From NCBI GenBank assembly GCA_003586115.2, contig QVOM02000025.1, positions 86,428,688 through 86,492,687 on the forward strand: a stretch of 64,000 nt of DNA, given 5' to 3'. Of this stretch, positions 12,161 to 23,469 are shown one piece after another (position 1 is the first letter of the stretch; every line of letters starts with the position of its first letter). The notes below the pieces were generated by a model. It was not told the origin of the DNA. It did not search any database and saw nothing but the letters and a program-made list of their open reading frames with translations. The stretch is from Salvator merianae (lineage: Eukaryota > Chordata > Lepidosauria > Squamata > Teiidae). Position numbers and translations under genes: made by a program.

Positions 12161-13479
12161 ACTAGACCCAAAGTGCGGACGTGTGCACACTTAATGTGAA
12201 CCAGTCCTAAGAATTATCTCTCCCACCCTAAGCAGAACATTCATATGAGCAGGCTTTGTGCAAAATGCATAAACCTTTAAATTTGAAATAGCAAATGTTC
12301 CAGAACTGTTTTAAGATGTAGTCCATCTGTTTATTTAACACCTTTCAGAAACAGTTGATTTCCTAAAATTAACTCATCTGAAACATTGTCATGGTCGGTT
12401 GCTACAGCAACAGTGGTACCCAGTAAGTCCCCTGCCTCCATGGAAATAAACCAAAGTGATTTTTCCTCTGTTGCACACATATATGCTTGATTGTTTGAAG
12501 TTCCCCCATGCCTTAAACCAGCTGCCAAATCCTGATTAGGTGAGAAACAAATAACCACAGCTAAAATGAACCTGGAGATTTGAATCAGTCCTACAGGATA
12601 CACTTTTTTCTTATCGGTTTTAATGTTAATGCCATATTGGGTTGCATGCATAATAGAAACAGATTGCATACAAACATAGATATCACTTATCACTTAATCC
12701 CTTGCTGGAGGAGGCCGGTTTCCTCACTTTGACTGAAAAATGAATGCATAAACCCATTACCAGGAGTTGCAGGAATCTTCAAATAGATGCTCCAGCTGGT
12801 GAACCTTGGAACTTTAGCTTCTCAGTAAATAATTCATAAGAAGATAATGCAGCTTCTGTACGGTCCATTTGAACTACATCAGCTGCATCGCTGGACCACG
12901 GGGTCCACTCACCAGGCTAGAATGGCTGCGTGACCTCAGTGACTGGAGCACTTTTGAGTATGAAAACTGCATCTGGGATCACTCCAAGGCAGATCACTGC
13001 CACTGGCATGCAGACAGACAGAGATGGCTAGAGCAGCCCATGTAGCTCATGGAACCTAGCACCACATTGCCAGGCTCCAGAAACAGTCCAGTTCCAAGGC
13101 TGTTTCTGGGTGGGCTGGTGAAATCTCCCAGCCTGCAATGCCAGACAGGTGAAATGCAAGTTCCCTCTCTCGATGGAAGATTGAGACAAGCCCATGAAAA
13201 TGTATGTGGCTACCAGCATGTTCCAACTTGTTCTGTCCTGTCCCTGGCATGAATTGCTCAATTCAGGGCAGGAAGAGCCTCCACAATGCATGTCGAGATG
13301 CACAGTGTGGAAGAATGTAAGGAGAACCCCACTGGATTGGATCCATGCCCCATTTGTTTTAGCAGTCTGCTCTCAAAATGCCCAACTACCAGGAGGAAAT
13401 GAGCCCACAGCTTGCCCTGTTCCCAATCTCCCAGCAGCTGGCCTTTGGAGGCAGACCACCTCCTACTGAGATATAATCT
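12161..13479. other. Unassigned sequence
   Basis: No recognised repeat or exon. A 120-residue minus-strand open frame at 12331-12693 has no recognisable domain. Confidence 0.4.
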
Positions 13480-14415
13480 GGAAGCGTCCAGCCACTGCCA
13501 TGCTGTCTGGTACTGCTGTGGATCATGCAGACATGCACAGGCGTGATCAAGTAATCACACAGGTACAGCCATGGTATGCCGCACAGCTGTGCATTTGCAC
13601 CCAGAAGTGGGTATGAATGCATTTGACTGGAAGCAGGATACCTGCTCCCGGTGAAGCTGTAGAGTACAAATTAGTGCTCCACACTTAGCCATGATCGGGA
13701 GCAGCTGTAGGCTGCTCCTGGTCCTGCAAGCCTCCACACAGTGGGCCTTTTCGCACTGTAGCGGTAGACCGTTCCAGTCCGCTCGCTAGAACGGAGCGTT
13801 CGCACTGCCGCAGGCGCGCGCCTCACCCGATCCTGACCGCTTCGTACCCGATCTGAACCCGAAGCTGGATAAGGCAAGATAACAAAAAAGATGTCTTCAT
13901 CCCGACCTGCGCGATGGAGCGAAGATCGGGCACAGTGCTTTCGCACTGTTTGCCTCGGCGTCGGGCGTGGCTGTTGCGGCTACGCATGCGCAGTCCACTG
14001 CTTCGCATCCAGGGTGCGAAGTTTTCATACCCCGCTCCACTGCTTCGTAACCCGGTACGAAACTTTGTACCCGGGATAGCCCTTTCGGCTGAGTAACCGA
14101 GCTGCCGTTATGAAGCCGGCTTCATAACCAGCCCTCTGGGTACAAAGTAGGTGCGAAGGTGTGAAGCGGGTACGAAGCGGGTGCGAAGCGGGTACGGAAC
14201 TAGCAGCTACCGTTCGCATTATTCCCTCTGCTGGTCGGCTTCGGGTCCGTTCCGCTGGCCGGGAGTGCGAATGGCACCGAGCATTCCCCAACCTCTCCGG
14301 TTCGAAGCCGACTACTGGGAACGGTCTACCAAGCTCAGTGCGAAAAGGCCCAGTGTAGACACACTTAGCTAGAAAGCGTCCCTAATACTCACTAGCTTAA
14401 AGTGCGAAAAGGCCC
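13480..14415 (-). mobile_element. Family A TIR element split by a younger insertion
   Basis: The left part (about 13480-13743) and right part (14351-14415) together follow the reverse order of family A: GCACCCAGAAGTGGG, GGGAGCAGCTGTAGGC, GCCTCC-AC-AGTG, then ACTCACTAGCTT and AAGTGCGAAAAGGCCC. The break falls in a stretch that is continuous in other copies. The left boundary is approximate. Confidence 0.75.
13744..14350. mobile_element. CpG-rich TIR element inserted in a family A copy
   Basis: It is 607 bp with inverted ends GGCCTTTTCGCACTG and about 30 matching bases, including GGTAGACCGTTCC on both arms. CAGTG is repeated at both flanks (13739-13743, 14351-14355). CpG is much more frequent than around it, as in a young insertion. 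It contains short tandem words GCGGGTACGAA/GCGGGTGCGAA at about 14164-14198. It has no transposase frame. Confidence 0.85.
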
Positions 14416-14794
14416 GTGGTTTTGAGGGCTTTTTAAATTATGTTAACATTTGTACTACCTATTGTGTCATGATTTATGAACCAAATACAATTTCATAAAA
14501 CCAGTATATTAAAACAATAAATATGTTTTTAAAACAACGATTCTCACCATAAGCCAGATATTCACATCAATCCATGAAGCAGTATCAAAGGCCGACAGAT
14601 GCCTGAGGCACAAACCTAAGTGTCAAAAACTCTGCAGAATTGGTGGAAGGGTGTTTTTTTTGTTTTTTGTTTTCTCGTGAGACAGGTGGGGGAAAGCAGG
14701 TGGAAGGCAATTCCCTAATTTGAATACCAAATCAGAAAAGATTCTTCTGTATTTCTACAAGCAGCAAGCAAACTAAGAGCACCTACTCTAAAGA
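14416..14794. other. Unassigned AT-rich sequence
   Basis: Nothing recognised apart from short T-runs near 14655. Confidence 0.4.
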
Positions 14795-15000
14795 CAGCGG
14801 TGGCCACCAGCTTTAAACCAGGGTGCTTGCGCCCTGCACAAAGCGTGCCATGGCTGTTCGCAGGGCCTCTGGGAGTCCGTACTGCCACAGCAGGTCATGA
14901 CCTGCTGTGGCAGTACAGAGGCCCAGAAGCCCCGTGAACAGCCATGGCGCGCTTTGCGCAGGACACAAACACCCGGGCTTAAAGCCAATGGCCGCTGCTG
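14795..15000. mobile_element. Palindromic hAT MITE, family C copy 2
   Basis: 206 bp, ends CAGCGGTGGCC and GGCCGCTGCTG, perfect 8-bp duplications TCTAAAGA (14787-14794, 15001-15008). The centre reads GCAGGTCATGACCTGC. Confidence 0.93.
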
Positions 15001-15034
15001 TCTAAAGATCTCAGCCATCATGTAGGCATTAGCA

Positions 15035-15110
15035 GGAGGAAATATCACATCAGAAAGCCTAGCCCCAAATGGGAGGAAATATCCCTTCAGAAAACCTAGC
15101 CCTAAATCAT
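15035..15110. repeat. 37-bp tandem duplication
   Basis: Two units beginning GAGGAAATATC and ending AGCCYYAAAT follow one another with a few mismatches. The end of the second unit also forms the left direct repeat of the U2-like insert. Confidence 0.7.
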
Positions 15111-15146
15111 ATCACACGTGATCTTAGCCAAAAGGTTGCAAAGTGG
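15111..15146 (-). pseudogene. U2 snRNA-derived fragment
   Basis: On the minus strand this holds CTTTTGGCTAAGATCA, 16 bases identical to the conserved 5' region of U2 snRNA that contains the branch-site recognition area's upstream stem, followed by a near match to the next ten bases. It is only about 36 bp. The repeat TAGCCCTAAATCAT flanks it on both sides (15097-15110 and 15147-15160), which looks like a target duplication from LINE-driven retroposition. It cannot make a working U2. Confidence 0.7.
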
Positions 15147-15160
15147 TAGCCCTAAATCAT

Positions 15161-15664
15161 TTATAGCTTTAGAAACTTAGCTTGCTAGCAAATAGGCATT
15201 TCAATTTTCACTGCAGTGGTTAATGCAAGGTACTATAACAGGAGAGGTCATTTATCACCCCCTGCTGGCAGCAACTATGGCTACAGTCATACCCAAGATT
15301 TAAAACTGCCTGAAGAAGTCCCTTGTGCTCAGGGTTCACACCCAAAAATGCCCTTCTCATTTTTATCTGAGCCATCCCTCTGAAATTCCACCTATCCAGT
15401 AATTGGATTATCTCAGCTCTCAGACCACTTCAGTCCAGCTACATTTTCAAGGTGTGAACATACCAGAGGACAATTGGGAGGTGGTTTTTGAACTTTGGTG
15501 GGCAGACAGAAGGAGGATTTTCCTTTCTCACTTCAACCAGTACTGGAGTTTCTGGGTGTTAAGTGTCTTTCCCCTTGCCACATGACTCCAGCTTGAACTA
15601 AACTCCCTGCCTGTTCAAAAACATAGTTTGAATTTGAACCAAAGGGATATTCTAATGAACCTAA
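15161..15664. other. Unassigned sequence
   Basis: I recognise nothing here. Confidence 0.4.
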
Positions 15665-15751
15665 CAGTGGCGGCCAGAGGCCCCACAAGCGCCCATGGTG
15701 CACTTCACGGAGGCTGCAAACACCCAGGCTTAAAGCTGCCGGCCGCCACTG
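15665..15751. mobile_element. Palindromic hAT MITE, family C copy 3 (internally deleted, 87 bp)
   Basis: Starts CAGTGGCGGCC and ends GGCCGCCACTG. Flanks GAACCTAA and GAACCTAG are an 8-bp duplication with one mismatch. The left arm and centre found in other copies are missing. Confidence 0.88.
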
Positions 15752-16177
15752 GAACCTAGCAAACATAGCCCTGTTCAGTCTGTGGTTCAAAAATGTTAGA
15801 ATCAAACTGAACACCCTGCTGTTAAAAAAAAAAATAATCAGAGGTTCATGCATATCTCAGGTATCAAGGGAACCTTTTGCCAGAGTAGTTGAGTCTGAAT
15901 CAGCCTGTCCCTGCCCTCCATCCAGTATCATTTGGAGTACACCTTTCAAAGGAGATATTCATTTATCTATTATTTTTCTCTCAAAACATTTTAAAAGGTT
16001 GAATAATGACCAGGGACATGTTGAAAGTGTGTTATGGGTTAACGACCAAATTCCGAGGGATATGATAATCGGATCAGGCCAGCTTTGTGCTAGGAATATA
16101 CAAAGCCAAATTCCTCTTGTAAGTAACTCAGATTGTAAAGCAGCCCCTGTCAGTCATAACAGTGACTTGGAAAAGAG

Positions 16178-16237
16178 CTGTATTTGTGTGTGTGTGTGTG
16201 TGTGTGTCTGTGTGTCTGTGTGTGTCTGTGTGTGTAA
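16178..16237. repeat. (TG)n microsatellite with TCTG interruptions
   Basis: About 28 TG units broken by TCTG. Confidence 0.95.
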
Positions 16238-17039
16238 GAGAGACACAGAGAAAGATTGCTCCTGCTTCACTTATCCACCCCAATCTGGATTTGATTAGCC
16301 CCTCCAAATTCTGTACCTAGTTTTGGCTCTTTAAAGGAAGATTCCAACTCAGGCTTCAATCTGACATGTTCATATAATATCTGAAATTAAAAAAAGGATA
16401 TATTTTCTTCTAAATGATTGTTTTTATGTTAACTTTGTTAATTAATCAATTGCACCTCCTGTAGTTACTTGAGAAAGACTGTACAGGAGTTTTGAAGGTG
16501 CAGACATACGAGTGGCTTGATGTAGCAAACTAGGCCTTCTGTATTTTTGATCTGCATTGCAGGTCACATCTCCACACAGCATTCGGAACAGCTTGGAGGG
16601 GCACTGAAGCCTGCTCACTTCCACAGCATGAGAAAGGGAGACTCCTAGTATGCTTGCTGGTCTGGTATACTGGTCAATATGGAATCACCATAAGAGCCAA
16701 TTCAGCCCAGGGTCCTTTCTGCATGGGGTCATAATTATGATCAGGAATCTCCATGGGCTTCTTTGATCTGCATGTTAGTGCAGACTTGTGAGCCCCTGCC
16801 TTCTGACGGTATGGTCAATCTGCTTTAGACAGAGTATAATCCAGATCATGGGGGTCCTGATGGAGATCATCAATACGGGTCTAGTGGCAGACCAGCTGGT
16901 CCTGATCAAAAACAAGGAGCCATGCAGTGCCGGTACATCTCCATGTTTGGGACTACCAGCGACCCATCTCGGCGTGCACCAAAGCACAGCTCCAAAATGC
17001 ATCCCCCAGTGGCTCTGAGGTTAGGAATTTGTTTCCCTA
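16238..17039. other. Mostly unassigned; possible B-type end at 16711
   Basis: GGGTCCTTTCTGCATGGGG at 16711 resembles a family B left end, but no right end was found with confidence. The rest is unrecognised. Confidence 0.35.
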
Positions 17040-17339
17040 GCTGGAAATGTGGATGAGCTAAAATTGTGTGTTTGGTTTGCCAGCAAACCAAGCATACCTT
17101 TGTTTGGTTCGACAGCAAACCAGTTAATCGAGCAAATGGTTGTTTGTGTTCAACGTTGAACTGGTTTGAAAACAAGAAATAACATTTTTCCATTGGAAAA
17201 AAAAAAACCTTTCCAAGGACAAAAGTACAGTGAATGCAAACTATCCAATCAAATAGTTCATGTTTGTAACTGGGGGACTGACTCAGTTTGATCGAACTTT
17301 TGCATATTTGAGCAACCAAGCGTTCAGTCCGATGCAAAC
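17040..17339. repeat. GAACC/GGTTC-rich dispersed repeat (family G), left part
   Basis: It repeats TTTGGTT, GCAAACCAG and GTTGAACTGG words. Similar word use is seen at about 26010-26130, 37440-37640, 46100-46630, 54890-55230 and 61975-62115. It appears again after the L1 insert at 18031. Confidence 0.45.
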
Positions 17340-18030
17340 TTTAAAAAAAAAAAAAATTAAAATATATAAAACATACACTTGACCCAAAGGAAAAATTCAC
17401 AGATTAACATTATTTACATTTTGCCTTCCTCCTTCTTCAGGACTTTCTTCTAGGTTTCATGTTTCTTGCCCGTCCTGTTTTATCAGTTCTTTTCTTCTAC
17501 CGAGCCGTCTACTTTCCTCTTCACTGTTCAAATCCAGCAATAACAATTATTTTTCTAATTCTTGTAGAAAGTCAATAAAAGGGTTTCCAGTTCTCATAAA
17601 AACTGTCAACTGCCTTGTTTCTCAGTAAATTTGTCAATTTGTCCATCTCAGCAAGGTCCATCATTTTAACCAACCAGTCGTCTGCCGTGGATATTTTATC
17701 GCCTTTCCATTTTTGCACATAAACAATTCTAGATGCAATTACCATGTTTTGTATTAAAACTTTAACCTCATCGAACATATCTTCTATTATCCCTGATAGA
17801 TAAAATTCTAGTTTAAAAGGAATATTGATCTTTAAGCTCTTCTGCATAACCGTAAATATTTATACTTCTTATATTTTGTTTTTTGCTTTTGCACAATTCC
17901 ACCACATATGGTTAAAGGTATCCACTTGCTTTTAACATTTCCAATACTTACTTGACATGCCTTGATACATTTTTGAAATTTTATAAGGCATTAAATACCA
18001 TCTATACATCATCTTATATATATTCTCTTT
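17340..18030 (-). mobile_element. L1 LINE fragment: ORF2 C-terminus and 3' region, minus strand
   Basis: On the minus strand the translation reads YRWYLMP and KMYQG, then a Cys-His stretch (WKC...TFNHMWWNC near 17885-17950) and RIVYVQKWKGDKIS, WLVKMMDLAEMDKL (17572-17847), all typical of vertebrate L1 ORF2 tails. Stops and frame breaks separate these parts. Imperfect 15-bp repeats CAGTYYGATGCAAAC flank it (17325-17339, 18031-18045). An A-run at 17342-17355 is on the plus strand, which is the wrong sense for the tail of a minus-strand L1. Confidence 0.85.
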
Positions 18031-18045
18031 CAGTTTGATGCAAAC

Positions 18046-18382
18046 GTTCATGAAGTGGCTGGTTTGCTCTTAACTGCAGACCAGCCACAGCAGTTTGGCA
18101 CATTGCTATGCTTAAATGTCAGTAGCTTGGGGCACAAGCTGAAGCTCGCATGAGCTTTGGGCAGAGGGCTGGTCTGGATCAGCACCATCATGTAGAGAAG
18201 GCTGTTCTAGCCCATGGTCCAAACCAGTGGGCCTGAATGGTCCAAACCCACTGGTTCCAACCACAAGTTTGCTATGAACTGCTTTCACTGCTCTTCCACT
18301 GCTGCGTGTAAACATTGATTAGCTGCAGTTCTGACTGTGTTCAGTGCTACTGGAGAGCAAAGGAACATGCATTTTATTTCTG
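18046..18382. other. Unassigned sequence
   Basis: It includes inverted words CCAAACCAGTGGGCC and GGTCCAAACCCACTGG near 18215-18255. No repeat family was identified. Confidence 0.35.
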
Positions 18383-18449
<67 letters not shown>

Positions 18450-18451
18450 AA
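18383..18451. repeat. (GAAA)n microsatellite
   Basis: About 17 perfect GAAA units. Lys-Glu and Phe-Leu-Ser open frames through it are artefacts. Confidence 0.96.
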
Positions 18452-19423
18452 TGGTGGCAAATCCTATCCCTTCTTTTCTGTACATGCGTGAATTGCATGC
18501 TGACCTCTTCACCTTTTCAAGCTTTGTCACTATCTTGTATGGGCCTTTGGAGTTTTCAGCTAAGGCTGGAGTGCAAACGGAAAATCAATAGAAGGAAATT
18601 ATGCTGACAACTTTGCAATCGATAAAGCCTTGATGGATCTCTTTCCCCCTTGGGAATGATACTGAGTAGAGCAGAAAGGATTCAAGATTTAGGCAAAACG
18701 CCCAGAGAGCTCTGGGGGAAAGGCGAAGGCAGAGGGGCTGTATGTATGTCTGGCAACCAGGAGAACCAGGAAAAGCTCTTTAGATTCCACAGGCCATCCA
18801 TCATTGCTTTTTAAAGTGCTTTTATAAGCGTAAGAAAAGGAGGAGAAGTTAAGACCCCGGAGATACAATTAAGTGATGCTGGCTTAGACAAATAAACCCA
18901 ATTTGGCTTTGACTTTTGAGAAGGGATTGCAGCCATTCAGTTCTATGGAAGAAAGTAAATCTATCTATTTAGAAATATTTCTTCCTTTAGTGATCACAGG
19001 ATGAAAGAGAGAGGGAAATTTTCCTTCATTCTTGTCAGTCTTTCTGATTTCAGGTGATTTGGGCAGCATTCAGGTTTCTTGAGGAAGGATTCATCACTGG
19101 CACCTCTGGCACTGATGTTTTACACGGCTGTCTCTCATATTGGCTTGAGCAGGGCAGGTATGGCTACTGTTCGACACACCATTACAATCAGCCCCTTCAA
19201 TTCAGCTCATAGAAGCTAAATGGCTGATGCAAGCTAAATCAAAGGGACATGGAGTTGTAAGGTGGTTGTGGTGATGGCTGTTGTGGCATCCGTTCTGTCA
19301 TATTTGCATCTTCTACTTTCCCCAAGAGCTGAAAGAGAGATGGTGCCTTGAACAGCCCCCCTCACTGTGGCAATGAAACAGGTTCCAGTGCCAGGTAATT
19401 TTCCAGTTACCAAGATCAGAGGT
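18452..19423. other. Unassigned sequence
   Basis: I recognise no exon or repeat. Confidence 0.4.
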
Positions 19424-19431
19424 ATCGCTGT

Positions 19432-19935
19432 GGGCCTGTTCGCACTTAGTGGGAGGAACGTTCCAGAACACTTGCTGGAACAGAGCATTCACACCTGCAA
19501 ACAGCCCCAGCTGAACTTGAAACTGAAGCCAGCTGATGCTCACCTGAAGCCAAATAGCGCTGCTCAGGAAAATTGTAGTTTGGAAGCTTACTTGCGTGAT
19601 CAGGTGCAGATCAGGAAAGGTGTATTTTCAGCACTTCCTGGTGTGGAATGGCAGTGGGGTGAGGACTGTGTGGCCACACAGGCACTGTCTGACAGTTCGG
19701 ACTTTGGGGTCTGGACCCTAGCAGCCATTTTGGACCCAGGTCTGGACCCAGCTCCTCTAGGTCTGGACCCAGCTACCTAACTAGTGCATTCCCATTTCCA
19801 CTGCTCCCCCTGCAGGTCAGCTTGCGAACTGTTCCAGTGCTGACAAGTGCAGACAGGATCCTCACTGTGCCTGATCCTGGCCGGCCCGAACCCTGCTATT
19901 TAGAATGTTATACTGTCGTAAGTGCGAACAGGCCC
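19432..19935. mobile_element. Family D TIR element, 504 bp
   Basis: Left end GGGCCTGTTCGCACTTAG; right end CGTAAGTGCGAACAGGCCC. Flanks ATCGCTGT and ATGGCTCT match at six of eight bases, a possible aged 8-bp duplication. Shared interior words are CTGATGCTCACCTGAAGCC, GATCAGGTGCAGATCAGG, GTCTGGACCCAGCTCCTCTA and CTGCTCCCCCTGC. Other copies: 36337, 51143 and 57174. Confidence 0.85.
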
Positions 19936-19943
19936 ATGGCTCT

Positions 19944-20448
19944 GCTAATGTGAATGTAATTGTTAAAATGCCTGCTAGCTGGTGGACGGAGGACTAGAAG
20001 GCACTGTTGGAACTGAAGTGATGTTACATGTTAATGATCACCACTTGTGTGGGAACCATGGGACCTTTCTGCACTTACCTTTAAAATAGTGTAGTGCGAG
20101 GCCTAGCCCACTTTGGGGCTTCTCTCTTCCACACTTTGGAGCCAAAATGCACTGCTGAAATGGCCCACCCTGGGCCTCTGAGGCCAGGAACTTTCCTTGC
20201 AACAGGCTCTGAAGCTTTGGAGTGCTGCAGCTGTCCAGGTGCAAATACCCTTGTTCTGGGACACCTGGACCATTCCAGCATGGAAACTATTCCAGTTGGA
20301 GCAGCTTAGTGTAGTACTTGTCACTCTGCAGTGAATGTATTTCTTAGCTGATCCTACCAATAACCTGGCTTAAGCAAGTGTTCATCTGTTTATTTGGGTT
20401 GTCAAGGATGAGTGATCATCAGCACCAAGTTGACCTTGGCTAACCTTA
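19944..20448. other. Unassigned, with a B-type left end at 20060
   Basis: GGACCTTTCTGCACTTACC at 20060 opens an apparent TIR element. Its right end may lie near 20320 but I could not fix it. Overlapping open frames on both strands here are not supported by any domain. Confidence 0.4.
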
Positions 20449-20890
20449 GGGCCTGTTTGCACTCTGAGCTAGCAAGTGTCAAGAATGCTTGCTAGCTAAG
20501 TGCGTCTGCACTTCACAGAGGTCCGAGCAGCCAGGAGCAGCATAGCACTGCTTCCGGTCACTTCTAGATGTGGAGCACTAATTTGTGCTTACTGGGAGCT
20601 CATATTCAGCTTCTGGTAAGATGCATTCATACTTACCTGGTGGTGCAGCAACCAGGCCGATGTATTCAACTGATTGCACCTGCACATGCTTGCACACTGC
20701 ACAACCCTGCCATTTGCTATGGCAGTGGCCAGACACTTCCCAGCCACTGCCTTAATCAGGATTGGGCATGACTACACCATGAATGCTGGTAGCCTGCTTC
20801 AGGTGGGGAATTAGGACCCCACAGTGCAGACAGTGTGCACACTGCATGGTCAGTTCCACCTTAGAATGGGATAGAAGTGCAAAAATATCC
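20449..20890. mobile_element. Family A TIR element
   Basis: Left end GGGCCTGTTTGCACTCTGAG; right part CACCTTAGAATGGGATAG then AAGTGCAAAAATATCC. The terminal GGCC at the right has decayed. Confidence 0.75.
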
Positions 20891-21087
20891 TTACAAACCT
20901 AAGGTGGTGGTTAGATAGGAGGCAATTAGGACATCCTGGGCTGTAGGCTAGATTGAGAAGTAGTGGGAGAGAAATAAAAAAGACAGGAGTAGTCATTTTT
21001 TTTGTGTCATTGCCAATAAAATGTCTTTATCTGTTACGCCCTCTGAGCATCACAGTCCTCATAATAATGGTCATTGCACAAAACTGA

Positions 21088-21220
21088 TCCTGTAGCTTAG
21101 GGGTCATACAAGCAACACAGAGAGCAGAGGGTTGCTGGTTTGATCCCCAGAAGTAGGCAGTGGCAAACCACTTCTGTATCTCTTCCAAGAAAACTGTGTA
21201 GAGATGCCTATGGAATCTGG
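21088..21220 (+). mobile_element. tRNA-derived SINE, left unit of a dimer
   Basis: It has a worn tRNA-like head (TGTAGCTTAGGGGTCA, then GGTTTGATCCCCAG as B box) and a body GTAGGCAGTGGCAAACCACTT and CTATGGAATCTGGGAG. It joins the next unit with no tail. Confidence 0.75.
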
Positions 21221-21223
21221 GAG

Positions 21224-21412
21224 TGGCTGTAGCTCAGGGGTACAACAAACTTCGTACAGAGCAGAGGGTTGCCGGTTTGATCACTGGAAGTAGGCAACGG
21301 AAAACCACTTCTGCATTCCTGCCAAGAAAACTGCATAGAGGTACCCATGCAATCAGTCAGGAATCAGCAACACAACTCAATGGTATCCATCAACAACAAT
21401 AACAAACCAAAT
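21224..21412 (+). mobile_element. tRNA-derived SINE, right unit with 3' tail
   Basis: Head GGCTGTAGCTCAGGGGTAC (A box), GGTTTGATCACTGG (B box), then the shared body and a tail ending in ATCAACAACAATAACAA. This is the common squamate-type tRNA SINE layout. Confidence 0.8.
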
Positions 21413-22039
21413 ACATTGCATGTCAATTCTGTTTGGACATCATTTAGCATGTGATGGAGAAAGAGCAGGGACATATCATCTGATGTCTGCCTGTGTATTG
21501 GGAAAGACTTTGAGAGTGCGTGTCTGTATGATCACCATCTTGATCATCCAGAGAAACTCTGATTATGCTGCTCAATTCCTTACGTATGGAGAGTGATGAG
21601 GTCAGATGGAAATTGATTGATCTTACAATTTTGATTTCTCATCCATTTTTTTGTCTGAAGTTTGGTTCAGTAATTTCTCCATCAATTTACCTTTTTTAAA
21701 AAAAAATCACCCATTTTTTTAGAAAGTTCATATATATACTTTTGCCTAATATGGACATTCTACCAATAATTTCTTCTAAGTCAATATATTTTTGCGTATT
21801 ATTTTCACCAATGAGCAAAATTTTGTGTCTGTCTTTTCCAAAGATATGCATTGCTCTACTCTCTTTTTCTCCCTTGTAAACTGCAGTATAAAATCAATGT
21901 GAGTGTTGAAGGATATCCACAGTTTGCTTTGCATGAGTTAAAAAGGTGCATTTTTAAAGAAGTTTCCATGGATACTGTGGAGAAAATGAATTTCTCCCCA
22001 CCCCTAGGGTGAAACTATGGAGAACAGAGTTTTCATCTT
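21413..22039. other. Unassigned sequence
   Basis: Nothing recognised. It is AT-rich after 21600. Confidence 0.4.
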
Positions 22040-22235
22040 TTTGAGTACCATTGAGTCATGACCAACTCCTGGTTGACTGCATGGGCACCTCCAAAGGCAC
22101 CGCTATGCAGGTTTCTTGGCAAAGATACAGAAGTAGTTTGCTATTGTCTACTTCTGGGGAGAGGTTGGAGATCAAACCAGCAATCCTTTGCTTTCCAGGC
22201 AGTTTGCTCTACCACTGAGCTACAGCCATTCCCAA
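22040..22235 (-). mobile_element. tRNA-derived SINE, minus strand
   Basis: The reverse complement gives GGCTGTAGCTCAGTGGTAGAG, the B box region, GCAAACTACTTCTGTATC and the 3' part. It is a single unit of the family seen at 21224. Confidence 0.82.
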
Positions 22236-22249
22236 GACAGGGTAGTAGT

Positions 22250-22480
22250 AAGGCTGTGTCTCCACTTACCTACCGAAGAAGGTACCCACTGCTGCTTTTT
22301 TTGGTGGCAGCGGGTGCCACACAGTGACTACTCTGGCCCCTTTTCCAGTGCAATCTTCCGTGGAGGCACCTCCTTTGCAGGGTAGTTTCTCCTGCTCTGC
22401 ACGGAGGAAGTGCCATTCCACAGTGCCTCCTAGATCCAAAATGCAGACAAGGAGGGCGCACTGGTATTCAAGGTGCCTCC
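22250..22480. mobile_element. Family F TIR element
   Basis: Left end GGCTGTGTCTCCACTTACCT. It matches 4850-5125 in opposite orientation. The right boundary is approximate. Confidence 0.5.
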
Positions 22481-22706
22481 CCAATCTGAGCCACTTCTAC
22501 CCAGGAACTGATGGCTTGCTTTCTCATTTAGTAGAGTATAATTGGCTGAACTGGACTGTAGCTGAAGGTCCTCATTCCCGTACTTGCCGTTAGACATACT
22601 TGTATAACATGGTTTCACACAGCACTGTTATGTTCTTACATGGTCGGAAGAATGCAAAATCCTTTCTATGACACTATTATGTACAACACGATTCTGCTCT
22701 TCCTTA

Positions 22707-23170
22707 GGCTGTTTCTGCACTTACCTTACTGGCCTGGTCCAGTAGGACCAGCTAAGGTGGAGAAGTTCCAGCCACTGGATTGTTCCTACTGTCCCGGAAG
22801 GAGGCAGTTTCTGGCTTCTCTGAAGGCTAGGAACTAAAGGTATATGCTTTGGAGCACCTGGGGGACTCATTTCGGTGGTGCAATTTTGTGCACCACCGAA
22901 ATGGGTCCCCCTGCTAATCTGGCCCACTTGAAAGCATGTGCTCTTCTGCACACCTCCTGGGTTGGTTTAGAATGTTAGACCACTGGTAGCCCAGTTCAAA
23001 TAAGTCTATTTGTATCCTGGTCTAGGTGGCCAGACTGGGCTACATTGCATTCAATGTGGATGCAGCACGCTAGCAGGGGGTATGGTCTCTCCATAAAGCA
23101 CACCAGCATGTGGAAGATTGGTCTCTGGCCCACTGCTAACCTGGGCCAAAGGTAAGTGTGGAGAAGCCCA
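22707..23170. mobile_element. TIR element with B-type ends
   Basis: Left end GGCTGTTTCTGCACTTACCT; right end AGGTAAGTGTGGAGAAGCCC. It has an internal hairpin around GGTGGTGCAATTTTGTGCACCACC (near 22883-22906). Confidence 0.65.
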
Positions 23171-23469
23171 TACTTATTTAAATGTATTTCCTTCACTTAA
23201 TATGAACACAGAAACTTGCCATATGTGATCTGGCTTCTGTGAAGGCACAGACGCTATTAAATTGGATCTCTCCTCTATGATACCATTGACTGGTATTGAC
23301 CACACACAGCACATTACTTGCAAAGTTTTGTATTATATAGTTTGTGGAAATCAAACTGCAGTGTTATACAAGACATCCTGTTGGCCATTGATTTAGGAGG
23401 GGCAGGTATTGCAAGGGGGTGCAAATGGAAGCTCTTCCTGTACTTACAAAATCAGGCCTTGAAAGATGG

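Noticed and set aside
11649..12194. Pro/Arg/Gly-rich frames of up to 150 residues
   Set aside because: They come from the GC-rich minisatellite of a hAT-type element.
18285..18607. Open frames of 81-87 residues on both strands
   Set aside because: They arise from the GAAA repeat.
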